A model generated the notes under the pieces. The model was not told where the DNA came from. It did not search any database and was given only the letters and a program-made list of their open reading frames with translations. The position numbers were made by a program, and so were the translations under genes. A DNA stretch of 64,000 nt, from assembly GCF_022655055.1 (NCBI RefSeq), contig NZ_CP093384.1, positions 558,001 to 622,000 on the forward strand. Direction: 5' to 3'. The stretch's first letter is position 1. Every line of letters begins with the position of its first letter. Shown one piece after another: positions 1 to 9,313 of the stretch. This DNA is from Vagococcus sp. CY52-2 (GTDB taxonomy: Bacteria > Bacillota > Bacilli > Lactobacillales > Vagococcaceae).

Positions 1-689
1 ATAAAATCTTTTTGTTTGATAGCCTCTTTCATAGCGATTAAATCCTTTTTCGCTTCAGTTACCCATACTGGGTAAAATGGTGAGGTATCGACTGTTAGTT
101 TCATACCAACACGGCTTGATAATTTCTTTTTATGCTTGTTAATCGCAATGACAATCATTCCGATGTCCCATGATGCGTCATCAATTTCGATTGCGTAACT
201 GGATTCAGATATATCTCCTTCTCCCATGTTCCATTCAACTAAACCACCGTAGATACTTCTAGTTGAACTTCCACTTCCACGACGAGCGTAAGTAGAGAGG
301 GTTTGTTTGTCTAAATTAAGTTGCCAAGCAGTATTTGCAGCACCAGCAAGGGCAGCAAAAGCTGAAGCAGAAGAAGCAAGACCTGCAGCAGTTGGTACAT
401 GATTGTAGCTTTCAATTTTAGCATGTACATCTCTGTTTGCTGTTTGACGAAATAAATCAAGAAAGCGGCTAATTTTTTTTGTTTCGTCTTTATTTTGTTT
501 TATTCCATTTAGGAAAAATTCATCCGTTTCAAGATTAGAATCAAGAGTAACAGAGGTATCAGTATAAAAAGCATCTAAGGTTAAAGATAGACTACTATTC
601 ATTGGTAAAAAAAGATCACTATTTCTTTTACCCCAATATTTAATTAAGGCTATATTTGTATGGGCACGACAGCGTCCAATTTGTCTCAT
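1..689 (-). CDS. mvaD: Diphosphomevalonate decarboxylase, 3' end outside window
   Basis: Catalyses the ATP-dependent decarboxylation of mevalonate diphosphate to isopentenyl diphosphate, the last step of the mevalonate route. The visible N-terminal ~229 residues begin MRQIGRCRAHTNIALIKYWG, typical of the family. The GHMP-kinase ATP loop follows as PTAAGLASSASAFAALAG, then the RRGSGSSTRSIYGG segment. The start ATG (687-689) overlaps the stop of mevalonate kinase as ATGA, so the two are translationally coupled. The gene runs off the left edge; phosphomevalonate kinase would be expected next, which is inference from the usual operon order. Identification is very secure. Confidence 0.96.
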   Translation of the reverse strand, partial: MRQIGRCRAHTNIALIKYWGKRNSDLFLPMNSSLSLTLDAFYTDTSVTLDSNLETDEFFLNGIKQNKDETKKISRFLDLFRQTANRDVHAKIESYNHVPTAAGLASSASAFAALAGAANTAWQLNLDKQTLSTYARRGSGSSTRSIYGGLVEWNMGEGDISESSYAIEIDDASWDIGMIVIAINKHKKKLSSRVGMKLTVDTSPFYPVWVTEAKKDLIAMKEAIKQKDF

Positions 690-1636
690 AATAGTTGTTC
701 ACTCATTTCATAAACCCATGTTTGTTTTGCTCCATGAACTTCTAAAGCTTGAGCAATTTCATGAGCCGATTTTTTATCCATCGCTAATGCTATCATACAT
801 CCACCACGACCGCCACCGGTTAATTTTGCCCCAAGAGCGCCATGACTTAGGGATTCTTCAACAAGTTTGTCTAATTTTTCGCTAGATACATCTAACTCTT
901 TTAAGATATTGTGAGCTTGTGTCATATAATTACCTAAAATCGTTGCTTGATTAGTCTCTAATGCAACTTTTCCTTTTTTTGGTAAGTCACCAAGAGAGCT
1001 GATTAAAAATTGATAATGTAGAGAATTTTTTTGTTGTAGCTTTTGGTTAATACTTTCAACAGCCTCTTTTGTTTGTCCAGTTTCACCAGTATCGGCAACG
1101 ACTAAGTAAGCTTCTAAAACCATATTTAAAGGAACCTCTTCTTGTCCTTTAATAAAATAATAAGGTGAAGAGGAACTTGTCATTAGGGCATCTAACCCAC
1201 TTGGGTTACCATGAGCGATTTTTTCAGATGTGTTGACCAGTTCGAGTAGTTTTGATTGTGTTAATTCAGTATCAAAATAATCAAAAATCCCTCTAACAGT
1301 CGCCACAGCAACTGCAGCACTTGATCCCATACCGCGTTCAGCAGGAATGGTGCTCTTTATAGTGATAGATAAAGGATAAGTTTCTTGATTTAATGTCTTC
1401 AGACTTAGGTGAATCGCTTCTTTTAAGCTATCTAATAACTCTGGCATATCATCAAGTAATCCAGTATAAAAGTCACAAGAGATAGTTTGATGAGATGTCG
1501 CTTTTTCTACGATTGTTTGGATAGATGTTTTAGGAAAAGGTATAGCAATCGACGGATAATTATAAACTACTGCATGTTCTCCTAGCAAGATAATTTTTCC
1601 ATGTGATTGCCCCATTCCAGTTTGTTTTGGTACCAT
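686..1636 (-). CDS. mvk: Mevalonate kinase
   Basis: Phosphorylates mevalonate to 5-phosphomevalonate, opening the isoprenoid branch from mevalonate. The 316-residue protein has the GHMP motifs: GKIILLGEHAVVY near residues 13-25, GMGSSAAVAVATV at about 102-114, GNPSGLDA further on, and the C-terminal KLTGGGRGGCM. The frame is open up to 1663, but AAAGGAG lies 7-8 bases before the ATG at 1636, so that start (MVPKQTG) is preferred over the upstream one. It is the first visible gene of a minus-strand operon overlapping mvaD by 4 bases. Confidence 0.95.
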   Translation of the reverse strand: MVPKQTGMGQSHGKIILLGEHAVVYNYPSIAIPFPKTSIQTIVEKATSHQTISCDFYTGLLDDMPELLDSLKEAIHLSLKTLNQETYPLSITIKSTIPAERGMGSSAAVAVATVRGIFDYFDTELTQSKLLELVNTSEKIAHGNPSGLDALMTSSSSPYYFIKGQEEVPLNMVLEAYLVVADTGETGQTKEAVESINQKLQQKNSLHYQFLISSLGDLPKKGKVALETNQATILGNYMTQAHNILKELDVSSEKLDKLVEESLSHGALGAKLTGGGRGGCMIALAMDKKSAHEIAQALEVHGAKQTWVYEMSEQLL

Positions 1637-1858
1637 GTACAAACTCCTTTTATAACGTGACATGTTTCATAAAAAATGAATCTCTCTTAGCATAATACAA
1701 TAAATGACTATATAACAACTAAAACTAGCCAATATTTTATAAATTCTTATATTATTTTTAGAAAAAAATGTTTAATGAACGAATCATAGTTATATGTTTT
1801 TTTATATTAGACAATGAACAATTGAAAAAGTTTTAATTAATAAAATGGAGGAGGTTAT

Positions 1859-2178
1859 ATGAATAAAAGTATGATTGATTCAATCCCCTGGAATGGTTGA
1901 TACTAGTAGTTACGTACTTGTTAGTATATTATCTTTTCCAATTACTTTGTTAGGTACATATGCTGTAAAAAATGTTTCTATGATAGATTGGCTTCACAAA
2001 AAATTTCCAGTATACCATTATCAGTTGCCTTTACCATAAATATGGTATTGTTTTAAATTCTACTGATAGGCATATTACCTTCGTGGGGGAATCTTTTAAT
2101 ATCGTGTTAACATTGTTAATGGTTTTATGGTCTGTTTTATCGAGTTTATCAGAGCTTTACTTTTTAAATAAAGCATAA
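1859..2178 (+). pseudogene. Decayed small membrane protein
   Basis: A good ribosome binding site (GGAGGAGG, 1847-1854) precedes an ATG whose frame stops after 13 codons. A +1 frame then continues with a hydrophobic stretch (VSILSFPITLLGTYAV) and ends at TAA near 2040. Another frame carries a second hydrophobic segment (IVLTLLMVLWSVLSSL) ending ELYFLNKA before the stop at 2176-2178. At least two frameshifts and one internal stop are needed to join the pieces. I do not recognise the family. The composition suggests an ancestral protein of about 100 residues with two or three membrane segments. Confidence 0.6.
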
Positions 2179-2220
2179 AACATTCTACTAACTGTTATCT
2201 ATCAGCTAGTAGAATGTTTT
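2177..2220. terminator. Bidirectional terminator
   Basis: A perfect 14-bp inverted repeat, AAAACATTCTACTA (2177-2190) and its complement (2207-2220), has A/T tails on both sides. It sits between the decayed plus-strand gene and the 3' end of the minus-strand cyclophilin gene, so it can serve both. Confidence 0.85.
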
Positions 2221-2222
2221 AA

Positions 2223-2984
2223 TTATTTAGTTGCTTCTTGAAGAATATTGATTTTTTCAATCTTAATATCTTTTTTAGGTTTATCATTTTCTCCTGTTTC
2301 AGCTTTTGCAATGTTATCAACAACATCCATGCCTTCAATAACTTGTCCAAACACAGTATGTCTTCCATCTAAGTGAGGTGCGCCACCTTTTTTATAAGCG
2401 TCGATAATTTTAGTTGGAACATCTTCTGCTAATAATCCATCAGACATGTCATCACTATTTTGAACGATAAAGAATTGACTCCCATTTGTATTTGCACCAG
2501 AGTTTGCCATAGATAGAGCACCTCTTAAGTTGTACAATTGATTTGAGAATTCATCTTCAAATGGTTTATTCCAAATACTTGCTCCACCTGTTCCGTTTCC
2601 TTCAGGATCGCCACCTTGAATCATGAAATCATTTATAACACGATGGAAAATTAACCCATCATAGTACCCATCTTTTGCGTGTGTCATAAAGTTTTCCACA
2701 GCTTTAGGAGCAATTTTAGGGAATAATTTAATTTTGATTGAGCCTTCTGTTGTCACCATTTCAACCAAGTCTTCATCTTTTGCTACCTCAGTTGATAATT
2801 GTGGTAGCTCTAAAGAATTAATATCTACTGATTCTGAAGTTGCTGTACTTGAAACAGCTGTTGATTGTTCTGTTTTACTTGTTGCAGTTTCTTTTTTTGC
2901 TGAATCGTTATTACCACAAGCGGAAAAGAGAGCCAAAGATAAAAGAAGAGTTGTTGAAGCAATTAGCCATTTATTATTTTTCAT
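2223..2984 (-). CDS. Cyclophilin-type peptidyl-prolyl isomerase lipoprotein
   Basis: An extracytoplasmic prolyl isomerase anchored as a lipoprotein. The 253-residue product starts with a signal peptide ending in the lipobox LFSAC (Cys23), followed by a Ser/Thr/Lys-rich linker. From about residue 75 comes a cyclophilin domain with FHRVINDFMIQGGDP and the NSGANTNGSQFFI core. It would help fold secreted proteins at the membrane surface, a role established for the family; clients are unknown. GGAGG lies upstream of the ATG at 2984. A promoter (TTGGCA, 17 bp, TACTAT) reads into it. Monocistronic. Confidence 0.92.
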   Translation of the reverse strand: MKNNKWLIASTTLLLSLALFSACGNNDSAKKETATSKTEQSTAVSSTATSESVDINSLELPQLSTEVAKDEDLVEMVTTEGSIKIKLFPKIAPKAVENFMTHAKDGYYDGLIFHRVINDFMIQGGDPEGNGTGGASIWNKPFEDEFSNQLYNLRGALSMANSGANTNGSQFFIVQNSDDMSDGLLAEDVPTKIIDAYKKGGAPHLDGRHTVFGQVIEGMDVVDNIAKAETGENDKPKKDIKIEKINILQEATK

Positions 2985-3289
2985 TAATAAAGCCTCCGTA
3001 TGTTATTTAATTTATAACCTCCTCATAATAGTAACAGACTTTAAAACTCTTGCCAATTACAAAAGGAGGTATAAAAGTAATTATATTAAAAATAAAAACA
3101 GTTTCATCAACAATTTTTATGTAATTTTTTTGTTTTAGTTGCGTTAATGAATAAAAGCCTATATTCTATAGTATGGAACTAGGTTCAATAGTAGGAAAGC
3201 AAAGTGAAGAATTGATGAACTTTGTAGACAAACAAAAAATGAACCGATACAATAGAAAAGAGATTTTAATAGAAAAGAGGTGGACTAAC
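2985..3289. other. Gene-free divergent intergenic region
   Basis: About 305 bases between the diverging cyclophilin and obg genes. It holds the minus-strand promoter described separately. A plus-strand frame is open from 3173 into obg, but it lacks a ribosome binding site and resembles nothing. TATA-like hexamers at 3160-3172 with TTGCGT at 3139-3144 could be the obg promoter, but the spacing is poor. No RNA leader structure was recognised. Confidence 0.5.
3028..3056 (-). promoter_or_regulatory. Sigma-A-type promoter for the cyclophilin gene
   Basis: On the minus strand TTGGCA (3056-3051) and TACTAT (3033-3028) are separated by 17 bases, upstream of the isomerase ATG at 2984. It matches the vegetative promoter pattern; not experimentally shown. 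Confidence 0.6.
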
Positions 3290-4606
3290 ATGTCCATGTT
3301 TTTAGATCAAGTCACAATTGATGTGAAAGCCGGTAATGGTGGAGACGGAATGGTGGCATTTAGACGAGAGAAATATGTTCCAGATGGAGGACCAGCTGGT
3401 GGAGATGGTGGTCGTGGTGGAAGTATTATATTTCAAGTAGATGAAGGATTACGAACTTTAATGGATTTTAGATACAATCGTCACTTTAAAGCACATCCAG
3501 GGGAACATGGGATGAGTAAAGGGATGCATGGTAGAGGAGCAGAAGATACTTATGTCAGTGTCCCACCAGGAACGGTTGTAAGGGACGTTGAGACAGGTCA
3601 AATTTTGGGTGATTTACTAGTCAAGGGGCAAACACTTTTAGTGGCTAAAGGCGGTCGTGGTGGTCGCGGAAATATTCGATTTGCGACACCAAGAAATCCT
3701 GCACCGGAAATATCAGAAAATGGTGAACCAGGACAAGAAAGAAAAATCGAGTTAGAATTAAAAGTTTTAGCTGATGTTGGTCTTGTTGGGTTTCCTTCAG
3801 TTGGAAAATCAACGTTGTTATCTATTGTATCAAAAGCTAGACCCAAAATTGGCGCGTACCATTTTACAACGATTGTTCCTAATTTAGGAATGGTCACAAC
3901 AAGTGATGGACGCAGTTTTGTTATGGCTGATTTACCAGGATTAATCGAAGGAGCTTCTGAAGGAGTAGGACTTGGAACGCAATTCTTACGCCATATTGAG
4001 CGAACACGCGTTATTTTACATGTGGTTGATATGAGTGGAATGGAAGGGCGAGATCCATTTGAAGATTACTTATTGATTAATAAAGAGCTAGAATCTTATG
4101 ATTTACGTTTGATGGAAAGGCCACAATTAATTGTGGCTAATAAAATGGATATGCCAGATTCAGAAGAAAATTTAGCCATTTTTAAAGAAAAATTAGCAGA
4201 GTTGAAAACAGATGAATGGGAAGATGATATTAAAATATTCCCAATTTCAGGTGTCACACAACAAGGTGTTGCGCCATTGTTAAATGCAACGGCTGATTTA
4301 TTGGAAGTAACACCAGAATTTCCTCTTTATTTTGAAGATGAAGAAGAGGATGATGTGGTTAACTATACCTTTACAGAAGATGAACCTGAATTTGTGGTAT
4401 CTCGTGAAGATGATGCGACATGGGTCTTATCAGGTGATAAACTTGAAAAATTATTTGTTATGACAAACTTTGATAGAGAAGAAAGTACCATGAAATTTGC
4501 TCGTCAATTACGTGGAATGGGTGTAGACGAAACACTTAGAACGATGGGAGCAAAAGACGGTGATTTAGTTCGTATCAAAGATTTTGTGTTTGAATTTGTG
4601 GATTAA
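3290..4606 (+). CDS. obg: GTPase Obg
   Basis: An essential ribosome-associated GTPase acting in 50S assembly and stress signalling. The 438 residues show the glycine-rich Obg fold ([31 protein letters not shown]), a G domain with P-loop GFPSVGKST at about 167-175, [12 protein letters not shown] and NKMD, and a C-terminal OCT domain of about 80 residues. The frame is open 39 codons further upstream, but AGAGGTGG just before ATG 3290 (MSMFLDQ) sets the start. A hairpin follows the stop, so it appears to be its own transcription unit. Confidence 0.96.
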   Translation: MSMFLDQVTIDVKAGNGGDGMVAFRREKYVPDGGPAGGDGGRGGSIIFQVDEGLRTLMDFRYNRHFKAHPGEHGMSKGMHGRGAEDTYVSVPPGTVVRDVETGQILGDLLVKGQTLLVAKGGRGGRGNIRFATPRNPAPEISENGEPGQERKIELELKVLADVGLVGFPSVGKSTLLSIVSKARPKIGAYHFTTIVPNLGMVTTSDGRSFVMADLPGLIEGASEGVGLGTQFLRHIERTRVILHVVDMSGMEGRDPFEDYLLINKELESYDLRLMERPQLIVANKMDMPDSEENLAIFKEKLAELKTDEWEDDIKIFPISGVTQQGVAPLLNATADLLEVTPEFPLYFEDEEEDDVVNYTFTEDEPEFVVSREDDATWVLSGDKLEKLFVMTNFDREESTMKFARQLRGMGVDETLRTMGAKDGDLVRIKDFVFEFVD

Positions 4607-4610
4607 TCAA

Positions 4611-4643
4611 AATGAGAAAGAGTTATTCTTTCTCATTTTTTTA
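4611..4643 (+). terminator. Terminator after obg
   Basis: An 11-bp stem, AATGAGAAAGA (4611-4621) with TCTTTCTCATT (4627-4637), 5-base loop, followed by a run of T. Confidence 0.85.
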
Positions 4644-4723
4644 TTTTTTAAGGTGCGATACTCTGTAAAAATTGATACAATAGTTGTTATAATTAAAAAG
4701 AATGAAAGAAAAGCAGGGGAAAA

Positions 4724-5653
4724 ATGGAATTACAATTTTTAGGAACAGGTGCAGGAGTACCTGCCAAGCAACGTAATGTGACTAGCATTGCTTTAAAGTT
4801 ATTAGATGAAAGAAATGAAGTTTGGTTATTTGATTGTGGGGAAGGAACACAGCAGCAAATACTGCACACGACCATTCGTCCTCGAAAAATCGCTAAAATA
4901 TTTGTGACGCATTTACACGGGGATCATATCTTAGGATTACCAGGGCTTATTAGTAGTCGTTCATTTCAAGGAGGGTCAGACCAACTTGAAATATATGGGC
5001 CAAAAGGAATCAAAGACTATATTGAATTAACTCTTAGGATTTCTGATACACATTTAAAATACCCTATTAAATTTATTGAAATAGATAAATCAGGGCTTAT
5101 TTTTGATGATAAAACCTTTAGTGTGTATTGTGATTATTTGGATCACCGGATTGAATGTTTTGGTTACAGAATAGTAGAAAAAGATTATCCTGGTGAATTA
5201 AATGTTCAAAAATTACGTGAAGAGCAAATTATGCCAGGACCGATTTATAAAAAAATAAAAGACGGTGACATAGTGACTCTACCTGACGGACGAATAATTA
5301 ATGGAAAAGATTATTTAGGCCCTAATATCAAAGGTCGTATTGTGACGATATTAGGTGATACTAGAACACATCCTAATTGCTACACATTAGCCGAACAAGC
5401 GGATTGTTTAGTACATGAGAGCACATTTAGTGCCTCAGAAGGTAAGTTAGCGAGAAATTATTATCATTCCACCAGTTTACAAGCAGCAACAGTAGCTAAG
5501 AAAGCAAACGTTAAGCAATTGTATTTAACGCATATTAGTGCACGATACTTAGGAAGACAGGCACTTGAATTACAACATGAAGCACAGACTGTGTTTAAAT
5601 CTTCTACAATTGTAAAAGATTTTGATGTGTTTGATATTCCTTTAACAAAATAA
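4724..5653 (+). CDS. rnz: Ribonuclease Z
   Basis: A zinc-dependent endonuclease that cuts the 3' trailer from tRNA precursors. The 309-residue protein is a metallo-beta-lactamase fold enzyme. It has FLGTGAGVP near the N terminus and the metal motif THLHGDH (His63, His65, Asp67, His68). Further on are GDTR and the C-terminal THISARY. Length matches bacterial RNase Z. A purine-rich ribosome binding site precedes the ATG. The SDR gene starts 15 bases after the stop, so the two are probably cotranscribed; the same pairing is known from Bacillus (yqjK-yqjQ region). Confidence 0.95.
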   Translation: MELQFLGTGAGVPAKQRNVTSIALKLLDERNEVWLFDCGEGTQQQILHTTIRPRKIAKIFVTHLHGDHILGLPGLISSRSFQGGSDQLEIYGPKGIKDYIELTLRISDTHLKYPIKFIEIDKSGLIFDDKTFSVYCDYLDHRIECFGYRIVEKDYPGELNVQKLREEQIMPGPIYKKIKDGDIVTLPDGRIINGKDYLGPNIKGRIVTILGDTRTHPNCYTLAEQADCLVHESTFSASEGKLARNYYHSTSLQAATVAKKANVKQLYLTHISARYLGRQALELQHEAQTVFKSSTIVKDFDVFDIPLTK

Positions 5654-5668
5654 AAAGGAGGAGTCAAA

Positions 5669-6466
5669 TTGACAGTAAAAACATTGAAAAATAACTATGT
5701 ATTAATCACAGGAGCATCTAGTGGACTGGGTGAAATGATTGCTTATGAGGCGGCAAAAAAAAATGCCTCTTTAATATTATGTGCTAGAAATATGGAAAAA
5801 TTAAAAAAAGTGGCAAGTATATCTCAAGCTATGACAACGGGGAAAGTATTGATTCAGTCATTGGATATTTCTGATTATAATAGTGTAGAACAATTAATGA
5901 CATTTATTGAAGAAAATGAGCTACCTATTGATGTATTAGTTAATAATGCAGGGGTTGGTATTTTTAAACCATTTTTAGAGACAAGTCAAGAAGAGATAGA
6001 TATGATGTTTTCAGTTAATATTTTAGGATTAATGACTTTAACGCAAAAAGTAGCTGTGATGATGGCTGAAAATAAAAAAGGTCATATCATTAATATCGCA
6101 TCACAAGCAGGAAAAATGGCAACACCGAAATCTAGCGTGTATGCGGCAACAAAATTTGCTGTGATTGGATGGTCCAATGCACTAAGATTAGAATTAAAAC
6201 CATTTGGTATTAAAGTGTTAACCGTTAATCCTGGACCGATGAGAACGAATTTTTTCGATACAGCAGATCCAACAGGTGACTATTTAAAACAAGTTTCAGC
6301 GTTTGTTACAGAACCTGAGCGATTAGCTAAGAAGGTTGTTAATACGATTGGTAGTAATAGACGTGAAATTAATACACCATGGATGATGGAAGTTGGCAGT
6401 ATTGGTTACACGTTATTTCCAAGAGTGGGTGACTTTTTAACTGGGGGATTATTTAATAAAAAATAA
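5669..6466 (+). CDS. Short-chain dehydrogenase/reductase (YqjQ-like)
   Basis: An NAD(P)-dependent oxidoreductase of the classical SDR fold. The 265 residues include the cofactor motif TGASSGLG (14-21), NNAG (92-95) and the catalytic Ser145, Tyr158 and Lys162 in the YAATK context. The substrate is unknown. The PGPMRTNF loop and the C-terminal hydrophobic segment resemble the YqjQ group found beside rnz. Translation begins at TTG, supported by AAAAGGAGG 7 bases upstream. It sits in a run rnz - SDR - LapA-like - rodA with short gaps. Confidence 0.88.
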   Translation: MTVKTLKNNYVLITGASSGLGEMIAYEAAKKNASLILCARNMEKLKKVASISQAMTTGKVLIQSLDISDYNSVEQLMTFIEENELPIDVLVNNAGVGIFKPFLETSQEEIDMMFSVNILGLMTLTQKVAVMMAENKKGHIINIASQAGKMATPKSSVYAATKFAVIGWSNALRLELKPFGIKVLTVNPGPMRTNFFDTADPTGDYLKQVSAFVTEPERLAKKVVNTIGSNRREINTPWMMEVGSIGYTLFPRVGDFLTGGLFNKK

Positions 6467-6483
6467 GGAGTGACATAAATAAA

Positions 6484-6912
6484 ATGAAAAATACAACTAA
6501 AACGATTGTGATATTATTACTATTGTTTGTCGTCGTGTTATTTGCTGTGATTAATGCTCAACCTATTGCGATTAATTTTATCTTTACTAAACAAAGGGTA
6601 CCATTAGTATTAATCATTATTACTTCAGTCATCATTGGAGCATTAATCGCTTTAATAGGCACTATAGGTACTATCTGGAAGAAAAATCGTTTAGTGAAAG
6701 AATTAAATCAACAATTAGTTGATTCAAAAAATACTCAATTAGAAGGGGATGACAACCAACAACGAGTTGAATTAGAGCAAAAGTTAAAAGAAAGTCAGCT
6801 TGAGATTTCTGATTTAAGACACAAGTTAGTCAACCAAATGATGTCTAGTTCAACAACTACGTCAACTCCTGAAGAAGAACCTGAAATTGTTGAAGTAACA
6901 AAGAAGGATTGA
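6484..6912 (+). CDS. LapA-domain membrane protein (DUF1049)
   Basis: A 142-residue protein. Two hydrophobic helices (about residues 6-25 and 39-60) flank a short NAQPIAINFIF-type extracytoplasmic loop, which is the LapA/DUF1049 signature. A charged, probably coiled-coil cytoplasmic part (about 70-115) and an acidic, Ser/Thr-rich tail follow. In Gram-negatives the family helps lipopolysaccharide assembly; in Firmicutes the role is not established. It ends 4 bases before rodA, which suggests cotranscription with a cell-shape gene. Confidence 0.78.
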   Translation: MKNTTKTIVILLLLFVVVLFAVINAQPIAINFIFTKQRVPLVLIIITSVIIGALIALIGTIGTIWKKNRLVKELNQQLVDSKNTQLEGDDNQQRVELEQKLKESQLEISDLRHKLVNQMMSSSTTTSTPEEEPEIVEVTKKD

Positions 6913-6916
6913 TAGT

Positions 6917-8092
6917 ATGTTACGAGTAGAAAAAAGGGAGTTACATCAGGTTGATTATCGAATCTTATTGCCAGTTTTTTTATTAAGTATTATTGGGTTA
7001 ATGTCAATGTATGTTGCTATTAGTGGGGAGTATTCTTCTGCTGAGGCCATAAAAAAAATGATGCAGCAAATTTTATGGTATGCCATTGGGGGAATTGCTT
7101 TATATGTCACAATGGTGATTAAACCGGATACCATTTGGAAATTAATACCATATGCCTATATTATAGGGATTATATTAATGATTGCGCTACTGTTTTTTTA
7201 TGATGCAGCTCTTGCTATAGAAACAGGATCGAAAAATTGGTTTCGATTTGGACCATTAACGTTTCAACCAGCAGAACTAGTCAAAATATTATATATATTA
7301 ATGCTATCATACGTCGTGACAAGGCATAATCAAGAATTTGGAAAACGAGATATGAAAACGGATGGATTATTAATAGGTAAGATGTTGTTGGTTACCTTGC
7401 CTATTGCTATATTACTTAATCTACAAAATGATTTTGGAACGATGTTAGTATTTTTGGCTATATTAGGAGGTATATTTTTAGTTTCTGGTATTTCGTGGAA
7501 AATTGTATTATCCGTTGTGGGAATCTTTTTAGTATTAGGTGTCACACTGATTTTTTTAGTGACAACAGAAAATGGTCGTCAATTTTTGTACAGATTGGGA
7601 TTTAAATCTTATCAGTTTGCTAGAATTGATGCATGGATTAATCCATTTTTTGATCCGACAGGTCAATCCTATCAACAAGTTCAAGCATTATTAGCTATAG
7701 CGACTGGTGGCTTTTTTGGTAAAGGATTCAATGTATCTGATGTTTATGTTCCTGTTAGATCATCTGATATGATTTTTTCAGTAATTGCGGAAAATTTTGG
7801 TTTTGTGGGTAGTATTTTCGTGATTCTTTTATACTTACTACTGATTTATCGAATGATTCATGCCTGTTTTGAAACAAAAAATGTATTCTTTTCTTATGTG
7901 ACAGCTGGTGTGGTGATGTTGATTCTTTTCCATGTTTTTGAGAATATTGGAGCAAATATTGGTTTGCTTCCCTTAACTGGAATTCCTTTACCTTTTATTA
8001 GTCAGGGTGGTTCAGCTTTAGTCAGTAATATGATTGGTGTGGGCTTAGTTATGAATATGAGATATCATTATTCATCGAAAAAAACAAGCTAG
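6917..8092 (+). CDS. rodA: Rod-shape/peptidoglycan polymerase RodA (SEDS family)
   Basis: An integral-membrane SEDS glycosyltransferase that polymerises lipid II during cell elongation, normally with a class B PBP. The 391 residues form about ten membrane helices. Family motifs include GSKNWFRFGPLTFQPAEL and, near the C terminus, the ENIGANIGLLPLTGIPLPFISQGG region typical of RodA/FtsW. RodA is preferred over FtsW from the P-L-T-G-I-P-L-P-F-I form and lack of division-cluster neighbours; this is moderately certain. A strong hairpin overlaps its stop codon. Confidence 0.88.
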   Translation: MLRVEKRELHQVDYRILLPVFLLSIIGLMSMYVAISGEYSSAEAIKKMMQQILWYAIGGIALYVTMVIKPDTIWKLIPYAYIIGIILMIALLFFYDAALAIETGSKNWFRFGPLTFQPAELVKILYILMLSYVVTRHNQEFGKRDMKTDGLLIGKMLLVTLPIAILLNLQNDFGTMLVFLAILGGIFLVSGISWKIVLSVVGIFLVLGVTLIFLVTTENGRQFLYRLGFKSYQFARIDAWINPFFDPTGQSYQQVQALLAIATGGFFGKGFNVSDVYVPVRSSDMIFSVIAENFGFVGSIFVILLYLLLIYRMIHACFETKNVFFSYVTAGVVMLILFHVFENIGANIGLLPLTGIPLPFISQGGSALVSNMIGVGLVMNMRYHYSSKKTS

Positions 8093-8124
8093 CGTAGTTT
8101 AATAACTATGTTAGCTTGTTTTTG
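8081..8124 (+). terminator. Terminator after rodA
   Basis: 19-base arms, AAAACAAGCTAGCGTAGTT (8081-8099) and AACTATGTTAGCTTGTTTT (8104-8122), pair with two G-T wobbles and lead into T residues. The stem includes the rodA stop. The A-rich left side could also act for the convergent regulator gene. Confidence 0.8.
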
Positions 8125-8128
8125 TAGC

Positions 8129-8782
8129 TTAATTTGTTGAAAAAATAATATTGGCTTGTTTATTACTAATATGATGTTGTGAGTCATTTTTATTAATCTT
8201 AAATATAATTAATTCATTGAAGTCATCGATATCTAAAATAGTGATGGTATCACCAATAGATAAGTTGATACTATCCAGATAAGTTAAGACAGATACATCA
8301 TCCATCACTCGTCCAATAATTGGCATATCGCCAATTTTAAATTCAGTTAAGGGAATAATCGCTTGTTCGCGGTAATTTTCTTCTGTTGGGATAATACCAC
8401 CATGGGGACAATTTGTTGGGTTACCTAGATAGTCATAGAGTCTATCAAAAAAGACAGAGTCTTTGACATGTTCTAATTCTTCAGATAAATGGTGTAAATC
8501 ATATAAAGAGTATCCCAATTTATCATATAAGAATGTTTCGATGATACGATGATTTCGAATGATGATAATTGTTTGATTTAATCCTTCTAAAGTTAATTTA
8601 GCACCAGTATAAGGTTTATACTCAATCAAGCCATCTTTCTGCAGTTTTTCAACCATTTCACTAACAGATGCTGGGGATACATGAAGATGTTGGGAGAGTG
8701 TCTTGTTTGAAACAAATTCGTCAATTCCATTATTTTCATAAATTGCTTTTAAATAGTCTTCTTTATTGGAAGATCTTGACAT
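8129..8782 (-). CDS. DtxR/MntR-family metal-dependent repressor
   Basis: A 217-residue transcription regulator that senses Mn(II) or Fe(II). It has an N-terminal winged helix (LSQHLHVSPASVSEMVEKL, about 29-47), a metal-binding dimerisation domain with the HVKDSVFFDRLYDYLG and PTNCPHGG motifs, and a C-terminal SH3/FeoA-like domain (from about 140), as in the ScaR/TroR/EfaR group. It probably represses a manganese transporter located elsewhere, since none adjoins it. GGAGGG lies upstream of the ATG at 8782. Which metal it senses cannot be read from the sequence. Confidence 0.88.
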   Translation of the reverse strand: MSRSSNKEDYLKAIYENNGIDEFVSNKTLSQHLHVSPASVSEMVEKLQKDGLIEYKPYTGAKLTLEGLNQTIIIIRNHRIIETFLYDKLGYSLYDLHHLSEELEHVKDSVFFDRLYDYLGNPTNCPHGGIIPTEENYREQAIIPLTEFKIGDMPIIGRVMDDVSVLTYLDSINLSIGDTITILDIDDFNELIIFKINKNDSQHHISNKQANIIFSTN

Positions 8783-8940
8783 GCTTGTCCCTCCTACAAA
8801 ATAATTGCTAAAATATATTAACTAATTTATTCTATCATAAAATTTAAAATTATATTAGAAAAAAGAAAAAATGAATCTTTTTTTTAATAATTGATATGCT
8901 ATACTATAAACGTATTAAATAAAGAAGTGAAGGTGAGAAA

Positions 8941-9297
8941 ATGACAACTTTTTATTGGTATCCTAAATGTTCAACTTGTAAAAAAGCGATAGCTTGGTTA
9001 GATGAACATAATATTGAGTATAACTTAATAGATATGATTGAATCACCACCTACAAAAGAACAATTAATTCATTGGATGGAGACAAATGACTATCCAATTC
9101 GTCGTTTTTTTAATACAAGTGGTGTACGTTATAGAGAACAACATTTAAAAGAAATTGTAAATGATTTTTCTAAAGAAGAGGCTGCAACACGTTTAACTGC
9201 TGACGGTATGTTGATTAAGCGACCTATTTTAGAAGTAGGAGATAAAGTGTTATTAGGCTTTAAAGAAACAGATTATGAGTCATTATTGTTAAACTAA
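8941..9297 (+). CDS. ArsC/Spx-fold protein (YusI-like)
   Basis: A 118-residue thioredoxin-fold protein of the ArsC/Spx superfamily with a CSTCKKA motif at about residues 10-16 and the conserved RRFFNTSG and DGMLIKRP segments. It resembles Bacillus YusI rather than true arsenate reductase (no ars genes nearby) or Spx. Its biochemical role is unknown; redox activity through the CxxC pair is inference. The gcvH-like gene begins 16 bases downstream. The yusI-yusH(gcvH) pairing is conserved in Bacillus, which supports both calls. Confidence 0.85.
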   Translation: MTTFYWYPKCSTCKKAIAWLDEHNIEYNLIDMIESPPTKEQLIHWMETNDYPIRRFFNTSGVRYREQHLKEIVNDFSKEEAATRLTADGMLIKRPILEVGDKVLLGFKETDYESLLLN

Positions 9298-9313
9298 ATA
9301 AGGAAGTGTTAAT

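Noticed and set aside
2734-3138. 134-codon plus-strand frame overlapping the cyclophilin gene
   Set aside because: It runs antisense through a well-supported lipoprotein gene and its upstream promoter, has no ribosome binding site and encodes no recognisable protein.
3173-3289. N-terminal extension of Obg by 39 residues
   Set aside because: No ribosome binding site at 3173, sequence unlike any Obg N terminus, and a good site directly before ATG 3290.
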